In this document: one piece after another, positions 1 to 7,877 of the stretch
Numbering within the stretch: position 1 is the first letter of the stretch
Layout of the letters: the number at the start of each line of letters is the position of its first letter
The notes under the pieces: model-generated
Told to the model about the DNA's origin: nothing
What the model saw: the letters and a program-made list of their open reading frames with translations, nothing else
Database searches by the model: none
Source of the DNA: Pseudomonas grandcourensis
GTDB taxonomy: Bacteria > Pseudomonadota > Gammaproteobacteria > Pseudomonadales > Pseudomonadaceae
DNA length: 64,000 nucleotides
Assembly (NCBI RefSeq): GCF_039909015.1
Contig: NZ_CP150919.1
Location: 5,618,501-5,682,500 of the forward strand
Reading direction: 5' to 3'
Position numbers and translations under genes: made by a program

Positions 1-864
1 CTGTGCGTGCTGGCGATTTCGCTCCTGCTCCTTGAGCCGGTCCCCTCTGCCCTGGCTCAACCCTGGGAGACCCTGATCTGGCTCAAGCGCGACCTGCCGC
101 CGCTGACAATCTTCGACGGGCCGAAAAAGGGCCAGGGCGTTATCGATCAACTGCTTCCACTGTTGATTGCCGGCATGCCGCAATACCAGCACAGCGTGAT
201 GAGGGTCAATCGCGCCCGTGGATTGCAAATGCTCCACGAACCTTCCCTCGTCTGCGACGCGGCGCTGAACTGGAGCAAGGAACGGGAACAGTGGATCGCC
301 TTTTCCATCCCGGTCTTCCGCGCCATGAGCAATGGCCTGGCCGTGCGGCGCGTCGATCAGAAAGTGCTGGCCCCCTTTATCAAGGACGGCGAAGTGGATC
401 TGGCAGCGCTGCTTGCCAGCGGCGGCGAAAAACTGGGGATTATTGCCGAGCGCAATTACGGCGAGTTCCTCGACGGACTGCTCAAGCAAGCGCCCGCCGA
501 CGCGCTGACCGCTCATTACGGTAACGACGCCTTGGGCAGCCTGCTGCAAATGCAGCGCCTGGGGCGCTTGCGCCTGCTGTTGGGTTATCGCCCGGAAATT
601 CGCTACCAGGCCTCGCTGCAAGGCATCGCCGAGGATGAGCTGCAGTTCTATCCGATTCGCGGCACGGGCAAATACCTGTCCGGCTACATCGGTTGCACCG
701 ACACACCAAAGGGCCGGCAGGCCATAGTCGAGATCAACCAGGTGCTGCGCACCCTTCCCCGTGAACGCCTTGACGAGGCCTACGCCGCCTGGCTGGATCC
801 GGAGAGTCGCAATGATTACCTGAAAGACACCAAGGCGTTTTTCGACAATCTGGCACAACCCTGA
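1..864 (+). CDS. Periplasmic substrate-binding-like protein, 5' end cut
   Basis: The reading frame is open from the first base, so the true start lies upstream. A GTG at position 7 is only the first in-window candidate. The visible N-terminus is a hydrophobic stretch ending SALAQ, which fits the end of a signal peptide. The remainder (ETLIWLKRDLPPLTIFDG onward) resembles the bacterial extracellular solute-binding fold type 3, in the subgroup of about 280-residue uncharacterised Pseudomonas proteins. No membrane permease or ATPase gene lies beside it, so it may be an orphan sensor or binding protein rather than part of a transporter. The ligand cannot be deduced. The family assignment is by overall pattern, not by a diagnostic motif. 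Confidence 0.6.
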   Translation: MCVLAISLLLLEPVPSALAQPWETLIWLKRDLPPLTIFDGPKKGQGVIDQLLPLLIAGMPQYQHSVMRVNRARGLQMLHEPSLVCDAALNWSKEREQWIAFSIPVFRAMSNGLAVRRVDQKVLAPFIKDGEVDLAALLASGGEKLGIIAERNYGEFLDGLLKQAPADALTAHYGNDALGSLLQMQRLGRLRLLLGYRPEIRYQASLQGIAEDELQFYPIRGTGKYLSGYIGCTDTPKGRQAIVEINQVLRTLPRERLDEAYAAWLDPESRNDYLKDTKAFFDNLAQP

Positions 865-882
865 CAAATCCCGGGCAAAAGA

Positions 883-914
883 AACCCCGAGAAGTGGGGA
901 GACGACTCGGGGTT
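883..914 (-). terminator. Rho-independent terminator for the DUF3509 gene
   Basis: A 9-bp perfect stem (883-891 with 906-914, aaccccgag/ctcggggtt) has a 14-nt loop. Read on the minus strand it is followed by a T-rich run (tttctttt), which fits termination of the minus-strand gene ending at 1034. There is no T-run on the plus side. Confidence 0.65.
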
Positions 915-1033
915 AAACGTGGTCTGTTTGGAGACCAGTAGCAGCAAGCTACAAGCACCGGAGCACAATGCTTGATCCTGCTGTTACAAGGTCTGACTGA
1001 CCTGGGCGCGGGAAGGTTCCCACAAAAATCCGT

Positions 1034-1321
1034 TCAATTGCGGCTGGCCAGCAGCTTGTCCTGCGCCGCATTGCGCAATGCCGCGATGACACAAGGCTCA
1101 AGGCGTCCTTCAGCGATCAGCACGTCGCGATGCAATCCGTCGACCACATCCGTCAGCAGGCGTTTGTCATCCAACTGAGCCTGATTGAACTCGCGCTCGA
1201 CCACAGTCGCGCCGATAGCATTCTTCAGGGTCACCCGGCATTCGCCACGAATGCCTGACGGGGTCAACGTGACCTGATACGGGCTCAGCGCTTCACCGAG
1301 CAACAGACTGATACTTTCCAT
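1034..1321 (-). CDS. DUF3509 family small protein
   Basis: A 95-residue soluble protein starting MESISLLLGEALSPYQ. This start pattern and length fit the DUF3509 proteins that occur in several copies per Pseudomonas genome and have no known function. A GTG four codons upstream (1333) is in frame. The ATG at 1321 is preferred because family members begin MESIS. No signal peptide or membrane segment is visible. It is followed by a terminator and stands alone. Function is unknown. Confidence 0.75.
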   Translation of the reverse strand: MESISLLLGEALSPYQVTLTPSGIRGECRVTLKNAIGATVVEREFNQAQLDDKRLLTDVVDGLHRDVLIAEGRLEPCVIAALRNAAQDKLLASRN

Positions 1322-1482
1322 CCCGATCACCACTCAATAGTCCGAAAACAATGTGCCTGGGGCATGCCTACAACAAATGACCGCTGGCCCGAGAAGAAAG
1401 TTCTGGATACCGACCGCAGGCGAACCTGCAACCCAGTCAAGTGAGCATGCACGGCGAACATGACAGAGAAAAAACGCCACCA

Positions 1483-2838
1483 TCACGTCTGTCGGGTACG
1501 CCGGGCGATGTCGGCCCAGCCTCCCAACAATCCTCGGAGCTGGCCATCGGCCGTGTAAAACGGCACGGTCCACTGGTAGATATCCCTGACACCGTCCTTG
1601 AACATCAATTGACGCTCGAAAAAGCGCGTCCTTCGTGTACTCAATTGCGCCATGTACTCGGCATGCAGCAGTTCCGCGGTTTGTCTGGGCATGGCATCGA
1701 TCTCGATCAACTGCCGCCCCTGCATCCGGTCAAAACGCGTCGACAAGGCGTCCTCATAACTTTTGTTGCACATGATCAAGCGCCCTTGCAGATCACGGAC
1801 AAACATCGGGTCAGGCATTGCATCCATCAGGGCATGCTGGAATGCGAGCTGATCGCGCAGGCTGCTTTGGGCCTCGACCCGTTGCCTGACCACCACCGCC
1901 AACCGCCGATTCCAGAGCAGGGACAACAGCCCGAACAGGCTGACCACCAACACGCCCCAGCAAACCCACTGGTCAATCCGCTGCCAAAAGCCAGGCGCCT
2001 GCGGTACGGTAGCGCCGCCGAACCACTTCCGGCGAAGGTCGCGCAACTCCTGTTCAGGAAACGCCTCAAGCGCCTTGTTGAGGATACTCAGCAGCTGCGG
2101 CTGGCCTTTACGCACCGCCAGATAATCCGCATCCCATTTGCCCGGCACCACGGCACCGATCTGCAGCCGGCCCGACGGAATAAGCTGGGCGCCGATTTCG
2201 CTTTCGATGGTGGCGTAGGCTTCGCCGCTTTCCACCCAGGCACGGGCTTCGGCGTAGGTTTTAACCGAGCGCAACTCGATGGACGGATAATTGCGACGTA
2301 TCATCGCTTCCAGTGCATGCCGGGTCGGCAGCACCAGCACCCGCTTCGTCATATCCTCCAGCGCCTGCACCGGCGGTGCCCCGGCCTGCCCGACAAAGAC
2401 CCATCCTGCACCGCCGTACGCATGGCTGAAATCCAGAAACGCCTTGCGTTCGTCATTCATCGCCAGGGTCGTACTCAAATCCGCGGTGCCGCTTTCCAGA
2501 TGAGCCAGCATCTGATCGGTGGAAAAAGACTCTTGGTAAACGAACTGCAACCCCGTCATGTCACTGATGCGTTTGAGCAGGTCACTGTTCAAGCCCGTCC
2601 ATTGGCCATGTTCATCCTTGAACAGGTACAACGGGTATTCCAGCGCTGTGACCACGACCCGTGGATGGCTGGCCATCCATTGCAACTCCTGGTCATCCAG
2701 CACCACCATTGAACGTGCAACAGACTTACCTCGCTCCTGAATCGATGCAGGGCTCGCCCCTCCCCATTCGGCGATTCCCAGCATGCCGAATAAAAACAGC
2801 CAGCGTGCGACTGGCTTGAACACACTTGTAAACAGCAT
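1483..2838 (-). CDS. BvgS-like periplasmic sensor with PAS domain but no kinase
   Basis: A 451-residue protein. From the ATG at 2838 (AAGGA about 9 bases upstream) it has an N-terminal signal/anchor segment (about 9-26), one type-3 solute-binding (Venus-flytrap) domain (about 45-270), one transmembrane helix (about 291-312, WVCWGVLVVSLFGLL) and a PAS domain (about 330-445, DAMPDPMFVRD through GGWADIARR). In BvgS-type hybrid kinases the PAS is followed by a dimerisation helix with a phospho-accepting histidine, an ATPase domain and receiver domains. Here a TGA stop follows directly, and the in-frame sequence beyond it (1334-1482) has no H-box. BvgS itself has two flytrap domains and this has one. 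It may be a decayed kinase or a stand-alone sensor. An ATG 18 codons upstream (2892) is possible but lacks a good ribosome site. Confidence 0.7.
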   Translation of the reverse strand: MLFTSVFKPVARWLFLFGMLGIAEWGGASPASIQERGKSVARSMVVLDDQELQWMASHPRVVVTALEYPLYLFKDEHGQWTGLNSDLLKRISDMTGLQFVYQESFSTDQMLAHLESGTADLSTTLAMNDERKAFLDFSHAYGGAGWVFVGQAGAPPVQALEDMTKRVLVLPTRHALEAMIRRNYPSIELRSVKTYAEARAWVESGEAYATIESEIGAQLIPSGRLQIGAVVPGKWDADYLAVRKGQPQLLSILNKALEAFPEQELRDLRRKWFGGATVPQAPGFWQRIDQWVCWGVLVVSLFGLLSLLWNRRLAVVVRQRVEAQSSLRDQLAFQHALMDAMPDPMFVRDLQGRLIMCNKSYEDALSTRFDRMQGRQLIEIDAMPRQTAELLHAEYMAQLSTRRTRFFERQLMFKDGVRDIYQWTVPFYTADGQLRGLLGGWADIARRTRQT

Positions 2839-2912
2839 TCCCACGTCCTTGGTGATCCATTCGCCAGTCCTTTCACGGCGATAACACGACAAGTGTGCAT
2901 GCAGAAATGAAA

Positions 2913-2934
2913 AAGCCCGTCAGGAGACGGGCTT
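2913..2934 (-). terminator. Terminator of the hom-thrC unit
   Basis: An 8-bp stem (aagcccgt/acgggctt) has a 6-nt loop and is followed on the minus strand by TTTTTC. It lies just after the thrC stop. Confidence 0.85.
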
Positions 2935-2957
2935 CAAAATGTTACAGCGCTGACCGG

Positions 2958-4367
2958 TTACAGCGGCTTGCCGCGGTTGCCATGCTGGCTGACAAAGGCC
3001 TGCACGGCCTTCAGGTCATTTGGCAATACGGTGCAACGTTCGTCTCGTTCAAACAAATCAGAAAGATGTACCGGCAGTTCGAGCGCTTTTCCTACACCGG
3101 CTTTTTCCACGGCGTCCGGGAATTTGACCGGGTGGGCGGTACCCAGGATCACCATTGGAATGTCCAGGCTGCGACGGCATTCCCGCGCAGCTTTCACGCC
3201 GATGGCCGTGTGTGGATCCAGCACTTCGCCAGTCTGCTCGTAGACTTCGGCAATGGTTTCGCAGGTTTGCGCGTCATCCACGGCCAGCGAATCGAACAAC
3301 TTGCGGGCTTCGGTCCAGCGCTCTTGCTCGACGCTGAAACCGCCACCCTGCTTGAACGAATCCATCAGCCCGGCGATTGCCGCGCCGTTGCGACCGTGCA
3401 GGTCGAACAGCAGGCGCTCGAAGTTCGACGACACCATGATGTCCATGGACGGCGACAGCGTGGCGTGCAGGGTTTCCTTGACGTACTGGTTGCCGCTCAT
3501 GAAGCGGTGCAGGATGTCGTTGCGATTGGTGGCGACGATCAACTGGTTGATCGGCAGGCCCATGTTGCGTGCCAGGTAACCGGCGAAGATGTCGCCGAAG
3601 TTGCCGGTCGGCACCGAGAACGACACCGAACGCGCCGGGCCACCCAGTTGCAGGGCTGCGTGGAAGTAGTAAACGATCTGGGCCATGATCCGCGCCCAGT
3701 TGATCGAGTTCACGGCCACCAGGCGAGTGCCCTTGAGGAAGCCCTGGTCGGCGAAGCTCGCCTTGACCATTTCCTGGCAGTCATCGAAGTTGCCTTCGAT
3801 GGCGATGTTGTGGATGTTCTCACCGAAGATGGTGGTCATCTGCCGACGCTGCACTTCGGACACACGGTTGTGCGGGTGCAGGATGAAGATGTCGACGTTT
3901 TCGCAATGCTTGCAGCCTTCGATGGCGGCCGAACCGGTGTCACCGGAGGTGGCGCCGACAATCACCACGCGCTCGCCGCGCTTTTCCAGCACGTAGTCGA
4001 GCAAACGACCCAGCAGTTGCAGGGCGAAGTCCTTGAACGCCAGGGTCGGGCCGTGGAACAGCTCCAGCACCCATTCGTTGCCGTTCAGCTGACGCAGCGG
4101 CGCAACGGCGCTGTGGGCGAACACACCATAGGTTTCTTCAAGAATCTTTTTGAAATCGGCATCGGGAATGCTGCCGGTGACGAACGGGCGCATGACGCGG
4201 AAAGCCAGCTCGTGATACGGCAGGCCAGCCCAGGAAGCGATTTCTTCCTGGGTGAAACGTGGCAGGTTTTCCGGGACGTACAGACCGCCGTCGGTGGCAA
4301 GGCCTGCCAGCAGGACGTCTTCAAAATTCAGGGCCGGTGCCTGGCCGCGGGTACTGATGTAACGCAT
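2958..4367 (-). CDS. thrC: Threonine synthase
   Basis: A 469-residue PLP enzyme that converts O-phospho-L-homoserine to L-threonine, the last step of threonine synthesis. The N-terminus MRYISTRGQAPALNFEDVLL is typical of proteobacterial ThrC. The lysine that should bind PLP is K112 in HGPTLAFKDFALQ. The glycine-rich phosphate loop GATSGDTGSAA follows. Start at 4367 is chosen because GGAG lies 6 bases upstream and family members begin MRYIST; upstream in-frame codons extend only into the spacer. It lies 66 bp downstream of hom on the same strand and is followed by a terminator, so the two are most likely co-transcribed. Confidence 0.97.
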   Translation of the reverse strand: MRYISTRGQAPALNFEDVLLAGLATDGGLYVPENLPRFTQEEIASWAGLPYHELAFRVMRPFVTGSIPDADFKKILEETYGVFAHSAVAPLRQLNGNEWVLELFHGPTLAFKDFALQLLGRLLDYVLEKRGERVVIVGATSGDTGSAAIEGCKHCENVDIFILHPHNRVSEVQRRQMTTIFGENIHNIAIEGNFDDCQEMVKASFADQGFLKGTRLVAVNSINWARIMAQIVYYFHAALQLGGPARSVSFSVPTGNFGDIFAGYLARNMGLPINQLIVATNRNDILHRFMSGNQYVKETLHATLSPSMDIMVSSNFERLLFDLHGRNGAAIAGLMDSFKQGGGFSVEQERWTEARKLFDSLAVDDAQTCETIAEVYEQTGEVLDPHTAIGVKAARECRRSLDIPMVILGTAHPVKFPDAVEKAGVGKALELPVHLSDLFERDERCTVLPNDLKAVQAFVSQHGNRGKPL

Positions 4368-4433
4368 GACTGACTCCAATGGACAGTGTTCGTAGTGCCG
4401 GGCCCGCAAGCGAGCCCGGTCAACGATATCGGC

Positions 4434-5738
4434 TTAGTTCAGGTGCTCGACACGGATCCGTACAACCGGACCGACCACACCCGCCAAGGCTTCCAAAGCA
4501 GCGATGGCATCGTTGATGTGCTGTTCCAGCACGCGGTGGGTCAGCAGGATCATCGGCACCAGGCCGTCGTGCTCCTCGGCTTCCTTCTGCATGATCGACT
4601 CGATGTTGATGCCGCGCTCCGAGAGGATGCTCGCGACCTGAGCCAATACGCCCGGATGGTCCTTGGCCTGAATACGCAGGTAGTAGGCGCTTTCGCAGGC
4701 TTCGATCGGCAGGATCGGGTGAGCCGACAGCGAATCCGGCTGGAACGCCAGGTGCGGCACGCGGTTTTCCGGGTCGGAAGTCATGGCGCGAACCACGTCC
4801 ACCAGGTCGGCGATCACCGACGACGCGGTCGGCTCCATGCCGGCGCCAGCGCCATAGAACAGGGTCGAACCGGCAGCATCGCCGTTGACCATCACCGCGT
4901 TCATCACGCCGTTGACGTTGGCGATCAGGCGATCGGCCGGGATCAGCGTCGGGTGCACGCGCAGTTCGATACCGGCCGCGGTGCTGCGCGCCACGCCCAG
5001 GTGCTTGATGCGGTAGCCCAGCGCTTCGGCGTAGTTGACGTCGGCGGTGGTCAGCTTGGTGATGCCTTCGGTGTAGGCCTTGTCGAATTGCAACGGGATA
5101 CCGAACGCGATGGACGCCAGGATCGTCAGCTTGTGAGCCGCGTCGATACCCTCGACGTCGAAGGTCGGATCGGCTTCGGCGTAACCCAGTGCCTGGGCTT
5201 CGGCCAATACGTCTTCGAAGGTGCGACCCTTCTCGCGCATTTCCGTCAGGATGAAGTTGCCGGTGCCGTTGATGATGCCGGCTACCCAGTTGATGCGGTT
5301 GGCGGACAGGCCTTCGCGGATCGCCTTGATCACCGGAATACCACCGGCCACCGCCGCTTCGAACGCAACAATCACGCCCTTCTCGCGGGCCTTGGCGAAA
5401 ATTTCATTACCGTGAACGGCGATAAGCGCCTTGTTCGCGGTGACCACATGCTTGCCATTCTCGATGGCCTTGAGTACCAGCTCGCGGGCAACGGTGTAGC
5501 CGCCCATCAGCTCTATAACGATGTCGATCTCAGGGTTCGTGGCCACTTCGAAGACATCGTTGGTAATCGCAATACCGGTCGTTTGGAACTGAGGCTTTGG
5601 CGTGCGCATGGCAATTTGTGCCACTTCGATCCCACGCCCGGCACGACGAGCAATTTCCTCGGCGTTGCGCTGAAGTACGTTGAAGGTACCGCCACCGACG
5701 GTTCCTAACCCACAGATGCCTACTTTGACCGGTTTCAC
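4434..5738 (-). CDS. hom: Homoserine dehydrogenase
   Basis: A 434-residue monofunctional enzyme reducing aspartate semialdehyde to homoserine with NAD(P)H. The Rossmann motif GLGTVGGG is at residues 10-17. The central catalytic domain carries the family signature region near DVEGIDAAHKL. A C-terminal ACT domain (from about residue 349, YYLRIQAKDHPGVLAQVA) fits feedback control by threonine. The start is a GTG at 5738 (V-K-P-V-K-V), with GGGAG 8 bases upstream; longer in-frame extensions lack a ribosome site. It is the first gene of the hom-thrC unit. Confidence 0.97.
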   Translation of the reverse strand: MKPVKVGICGLGTVGGGTFNVLQRNAEEIARRAGRGIEVAQIAMRTPKPQFQTTGIAITNDVFEVATNPEIDIVIELMGGYTVARELVLKAIENGKHVVTANKALIAVHGNEIFAKAREKGVIVAFEAAVAGGIPVIKAIREGLSANRINWVAGIINGTGNFILTEMREKGRTFEDVLAEAQALGYAEADPTFDVEGIDAAHKLTILASIAFGIPLQFDKAYTEGITKLTTADVNYAEALGYRIKHLGVARSTAAGIELRVHPTLIPADRLIANVNGVMNAVMVNGDAAGSTLFYGAGAGMEPTASSVIADLVDVVRAMTSDPENRVPHLAFQPDSLSAHPILPIEACESAYYLRIQAKDHPGVLAQVASILSERGINIESIMQKEAEEHDGLVPMILLTHRVLEQHINDAIAALEALAGVVGPVVRIRVEHLN

Positions 5739-5872
5739 TGTGAACTCCCCATAAAACGGCCGACTCGAGGCCGGCCGTGAAAACAACCGCATACTCGCGG
5801 TTCTCTATTGATGGCCCGGCGAATGTCGCTGCCGGACCATGATCGTCAATGGCTGACCTTGACGATGCGAAT

Positions 5873-6604
5873 TTACTTCGCGCCCAGCGCCAGTTTGGCG
5901 ACTTGTGGCGCAGGCTGGTAGCCCGGAATGACCTGACCGTCGGCCAAAACGATGGCCGGTGTGCCGTTCACGCCAATCGACTGGCCGAGCGCGAACTGTT
6001 TGGAAACCGGGTTATCGCACTTGGCGGCCTTGATTTCCTTGCCGTCGACCATTTTGTCCATGGCCGCTTTCTTGTCTTTCGAGCACCACACCGCTTGCAG
6101 TTGCTCGTCACCCGGCGAGCCCAGGCCCTGGCGCGGGAACGCAACGTAACGCACTTCGATGCCGCGCTTGTTCAGCTCAGGCACTTCGGCGTGCAGCTTG
6201 TGGCAGTACGGACAGGTGGTGTCGGTGAATACGGTGATGTGCGACTTGGTTTCGCCAATGGCCGGGTAGACAACGGTTTCGGCAACCGGGATGTCGTTGA
6301 TCAGCTTGGAGATGCCCAGGCGCTCGGTTTTTTCGGTCAGGTTGACGGGCTTGCCGTCCTTGAGGTCGAACAGGTAGCCCTGGACCACGTACTGGCCGTC
6401 GGCGCTGGCGTACAGCACACGGCTGCCCTTGAGCTTGACTTCGTACAGGCCTGGCAACGGGCTGGCGGTGATGGTCTCTACCGGCACTTCGAGCTGGAGG
6501 CTTTCCAGGCTTTTACGAATGGCTTTGTCGGCCGCGTCATCGGCGACGGCAAAGGTGCTGACCAACGCAATGGCTGCGGCGGCGAAAATCTGGGTCAGAC
6601 GCAT
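5873..6604 (-). CDS. dsbC: Periplasmic disulfide-bond isomerase DsbC
   Basis: 243 residues with a Sec signal peptide (1-20, ending FAVA-DDAAD), an N-terminal dimerisation domain and a thioredoxin-fold catalytic domain. The active site is C131-P-Y-C134 (TDTTCPYCHKLH), the cis-proline is in GTPAIV (residues 214-219), and a second cysteine pair, C174 and C196, probably forms a structural disulfide. It corrects wrong disulfides in exported proteins and is kept reduced by DsbD. Start at 6604 has AGGAG 6 bases upstream. It follows xerD in the same direction, as in other pseudomonads, but a 269-bp spacer with a REP doublet separates them. Confidence 0.96.
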   Translation of the reverse strand: MRLTQIFAAAAIALVSTFAVADDAADKAIRKSLESLQLEVPVETITASPLPGLYEVKLKGSRVLYASADGQYVVQGYLFDLKDGKPVNLTEKTERLGISKLINDIPVAETVVYPAIGETKSHITVFTDTTCPYCHKLHAEVPELNKRGIEVRYVAFPRQGLGSPGDEQLQAVWCSKDKKAAMDKMVDGKEIKAAKCDNPVSKQFALGQSIGVNGTPAIVLADGQVIPGYQPAPQVAKLALGAK

Positions 6605-6759
6605 GAGAACTCCTGAAGGCGAACATATGGGACGATCAGAACGCCCGTGCCGAAACACCGGGTCATAACCGCCCATCGTGCAAACCGGCCCAGCCTATCA
6701 CATAAGGTCCGCAGGGCCGAATGCACCTGATGCAAGACATTTGTGGCGGCACAATACCC

Positions 6760-6865
6760 TGCGGGAGCGAGCTTGCTCGCGATGACGGCACCACATCCAA
6801 AACATGTATCGACTGTCCGGCCGCTATCGTCGGAACGCCGCCCGGACCAAGCTCGCTCCCACAGG
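6760..6865. repeat. REP doublet (REPIN) between xerD and dsbC
   Basis: Two inverted copies of the GAGCGAGC-CTGCTCGC type REP: one near 6760-6788 (gagcgagcttgctcgcgatg) and one ending at 6865 (aagctcgctcccacag), separated by about 50 bases. This is the most frequent REP type in this window. Confidence 0.8.
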
Positions 6866-6873
6866 TTTTTCGG

Positions 6874-7770
6874 TTATCCCCGCGGATGGTGTTTGGCATG
6901 CAGATCCTGCAAGCGCGCCCGGGCAACATGGGTATAGATCTGCGTCGTCGACAAATCGCTGTGCCCCAGCAGCATCTGCACCACCCGCAGGTCTGCGCCG
7001 TGGTTGAGCAGGTGCGTGGCGAAGGCATGGCGCAAGGTGTGGGGCGACAGCGACTTGCCGATCCCTGCCACCTTGGCCTGGTGCTTGATCCGGTGCCAGA
7101 AGGTCTGGCGGGTCATCTGCTCGCCACGCAGACTTGGGAACAACACGTCGCTGGGACGCCCGCCAAGCAGTTCGCTGCGGGCATCACGCATGTAGCGCTC
7201 GACCCAGACAATCGCCTCCTCGCCCATCGGCACCAGCCGCTCCTTGCTGCCCTTGCCCATCACTCGCAACACGCCTTGACGCAAATTGACTTGCTCCAGG
7301 GTGAGGCTGATCAGCTCGGTCACCCGCAAGCCACAGGCGTACAGCACTTCAAGCATGGCCCGGTCGCGCTGACCGATGGCCTCGCTCAAATCGGGCGCCT
7401 TCAACAAGGCTTCCACATCCGCCTCGGACAAGGACTTTGGCAGCGGCCTGCCGAGTTGCGGCATATCAACGCGCAATGTCGGATCGACCGAGATCATCTT
7501 TTCCCGCAGCAGGTAACGATAGAAGCCACGCACACCCGAGAGAAAGCGCGCAGTGGAACGAGGCTTGTAGTTTTGCTCCAGGCGCCAGGCCAGGTGGTCG
7601 AGTATCAACTCGCGCCCGGCATTGACCAGCTCCAGTCCCTTGTCCTGTAACCAGCCGTTGAACAGCGTCAGGTCACTGCGATAGGCATCGCGGGTGTTAT
7701 CGGAAAGGCCTTTCTCCAGCCACAGGGCATCGAGGAATTGGTCTATCAGCGGGTGATCGATGGCAGGCAT
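6874..7770 (-). CDS. xerD: Site-specific tyrosine recombinase XerD
   Basis: 298 residues, exactly the usual XerD length. XerD and XerC resolve chromosome dimers at dif under FtsK control. The N-terminal core-binding domain is about 1-105. The catalytic residues of tyrosine recombinases are all present: R149 (CGLRVTELI), K173 (GKGSKERLVP), H244 and R247 (SPHTLRHAF), H270 (LLGHSDLS) and nucleophile Y279 (TTQIYTHV). Start at the ATG of MPAIDHPLID fits relatives. An ATG five codons upstream (7785) is the alternative; neither has a strong ribosome site. It is divergent from the antiporter gene. Confidence 0.96.
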   Translation of the reverse strand: MPAIDHPLIDQFLDALWLEKGLSDNTRDAYRSDLTLFNGWLQDKGLELVNAGRELILDHLAWRLEQNYKPRSTARFLSGVRGFYRYLLREKMISVDPTLRVDMPQLGRPLPKSLSEADVEALLKAPDLSEAIGQRDRAMLEVLYACGLRVTELISLTLEQVNLRQGVLRVMGKGSKERLVPMGEEAIVWVERYMRDARSELLGGRPSDVLFPSLRGEQMTRQTFWHRIKHQAKVAGIGKSLSPHTLRHAFATHLLNHGADLRVVQMLLGHSDLSTTQIYTHVARARLQDLHAKHHPRG

Positions 7771-7877
7771 GGGTACTCGAATCATGCAGCCTAGAGGCCG
7801 CGTGCAAAATTAAAATTGGACATGGAAACGGCCGCTAGTCTTTCATAGGCCGCCATTTCAAGGAACAGGGAGCAGCA

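Noticed and set aside
1334..1482. Possible kinase remnant after the BvgS-like gene
   Set aside because: In-frame translation after the stop shows no H-box, N-box or receiver motif.
1441..2712. Long plus-strand frame opposite the BvgS-like sensor
   Set aside because: Low-complexity His/Gln/Arg-rich sequence typical of antisense reading; the minus strand encodes recognisable domains.
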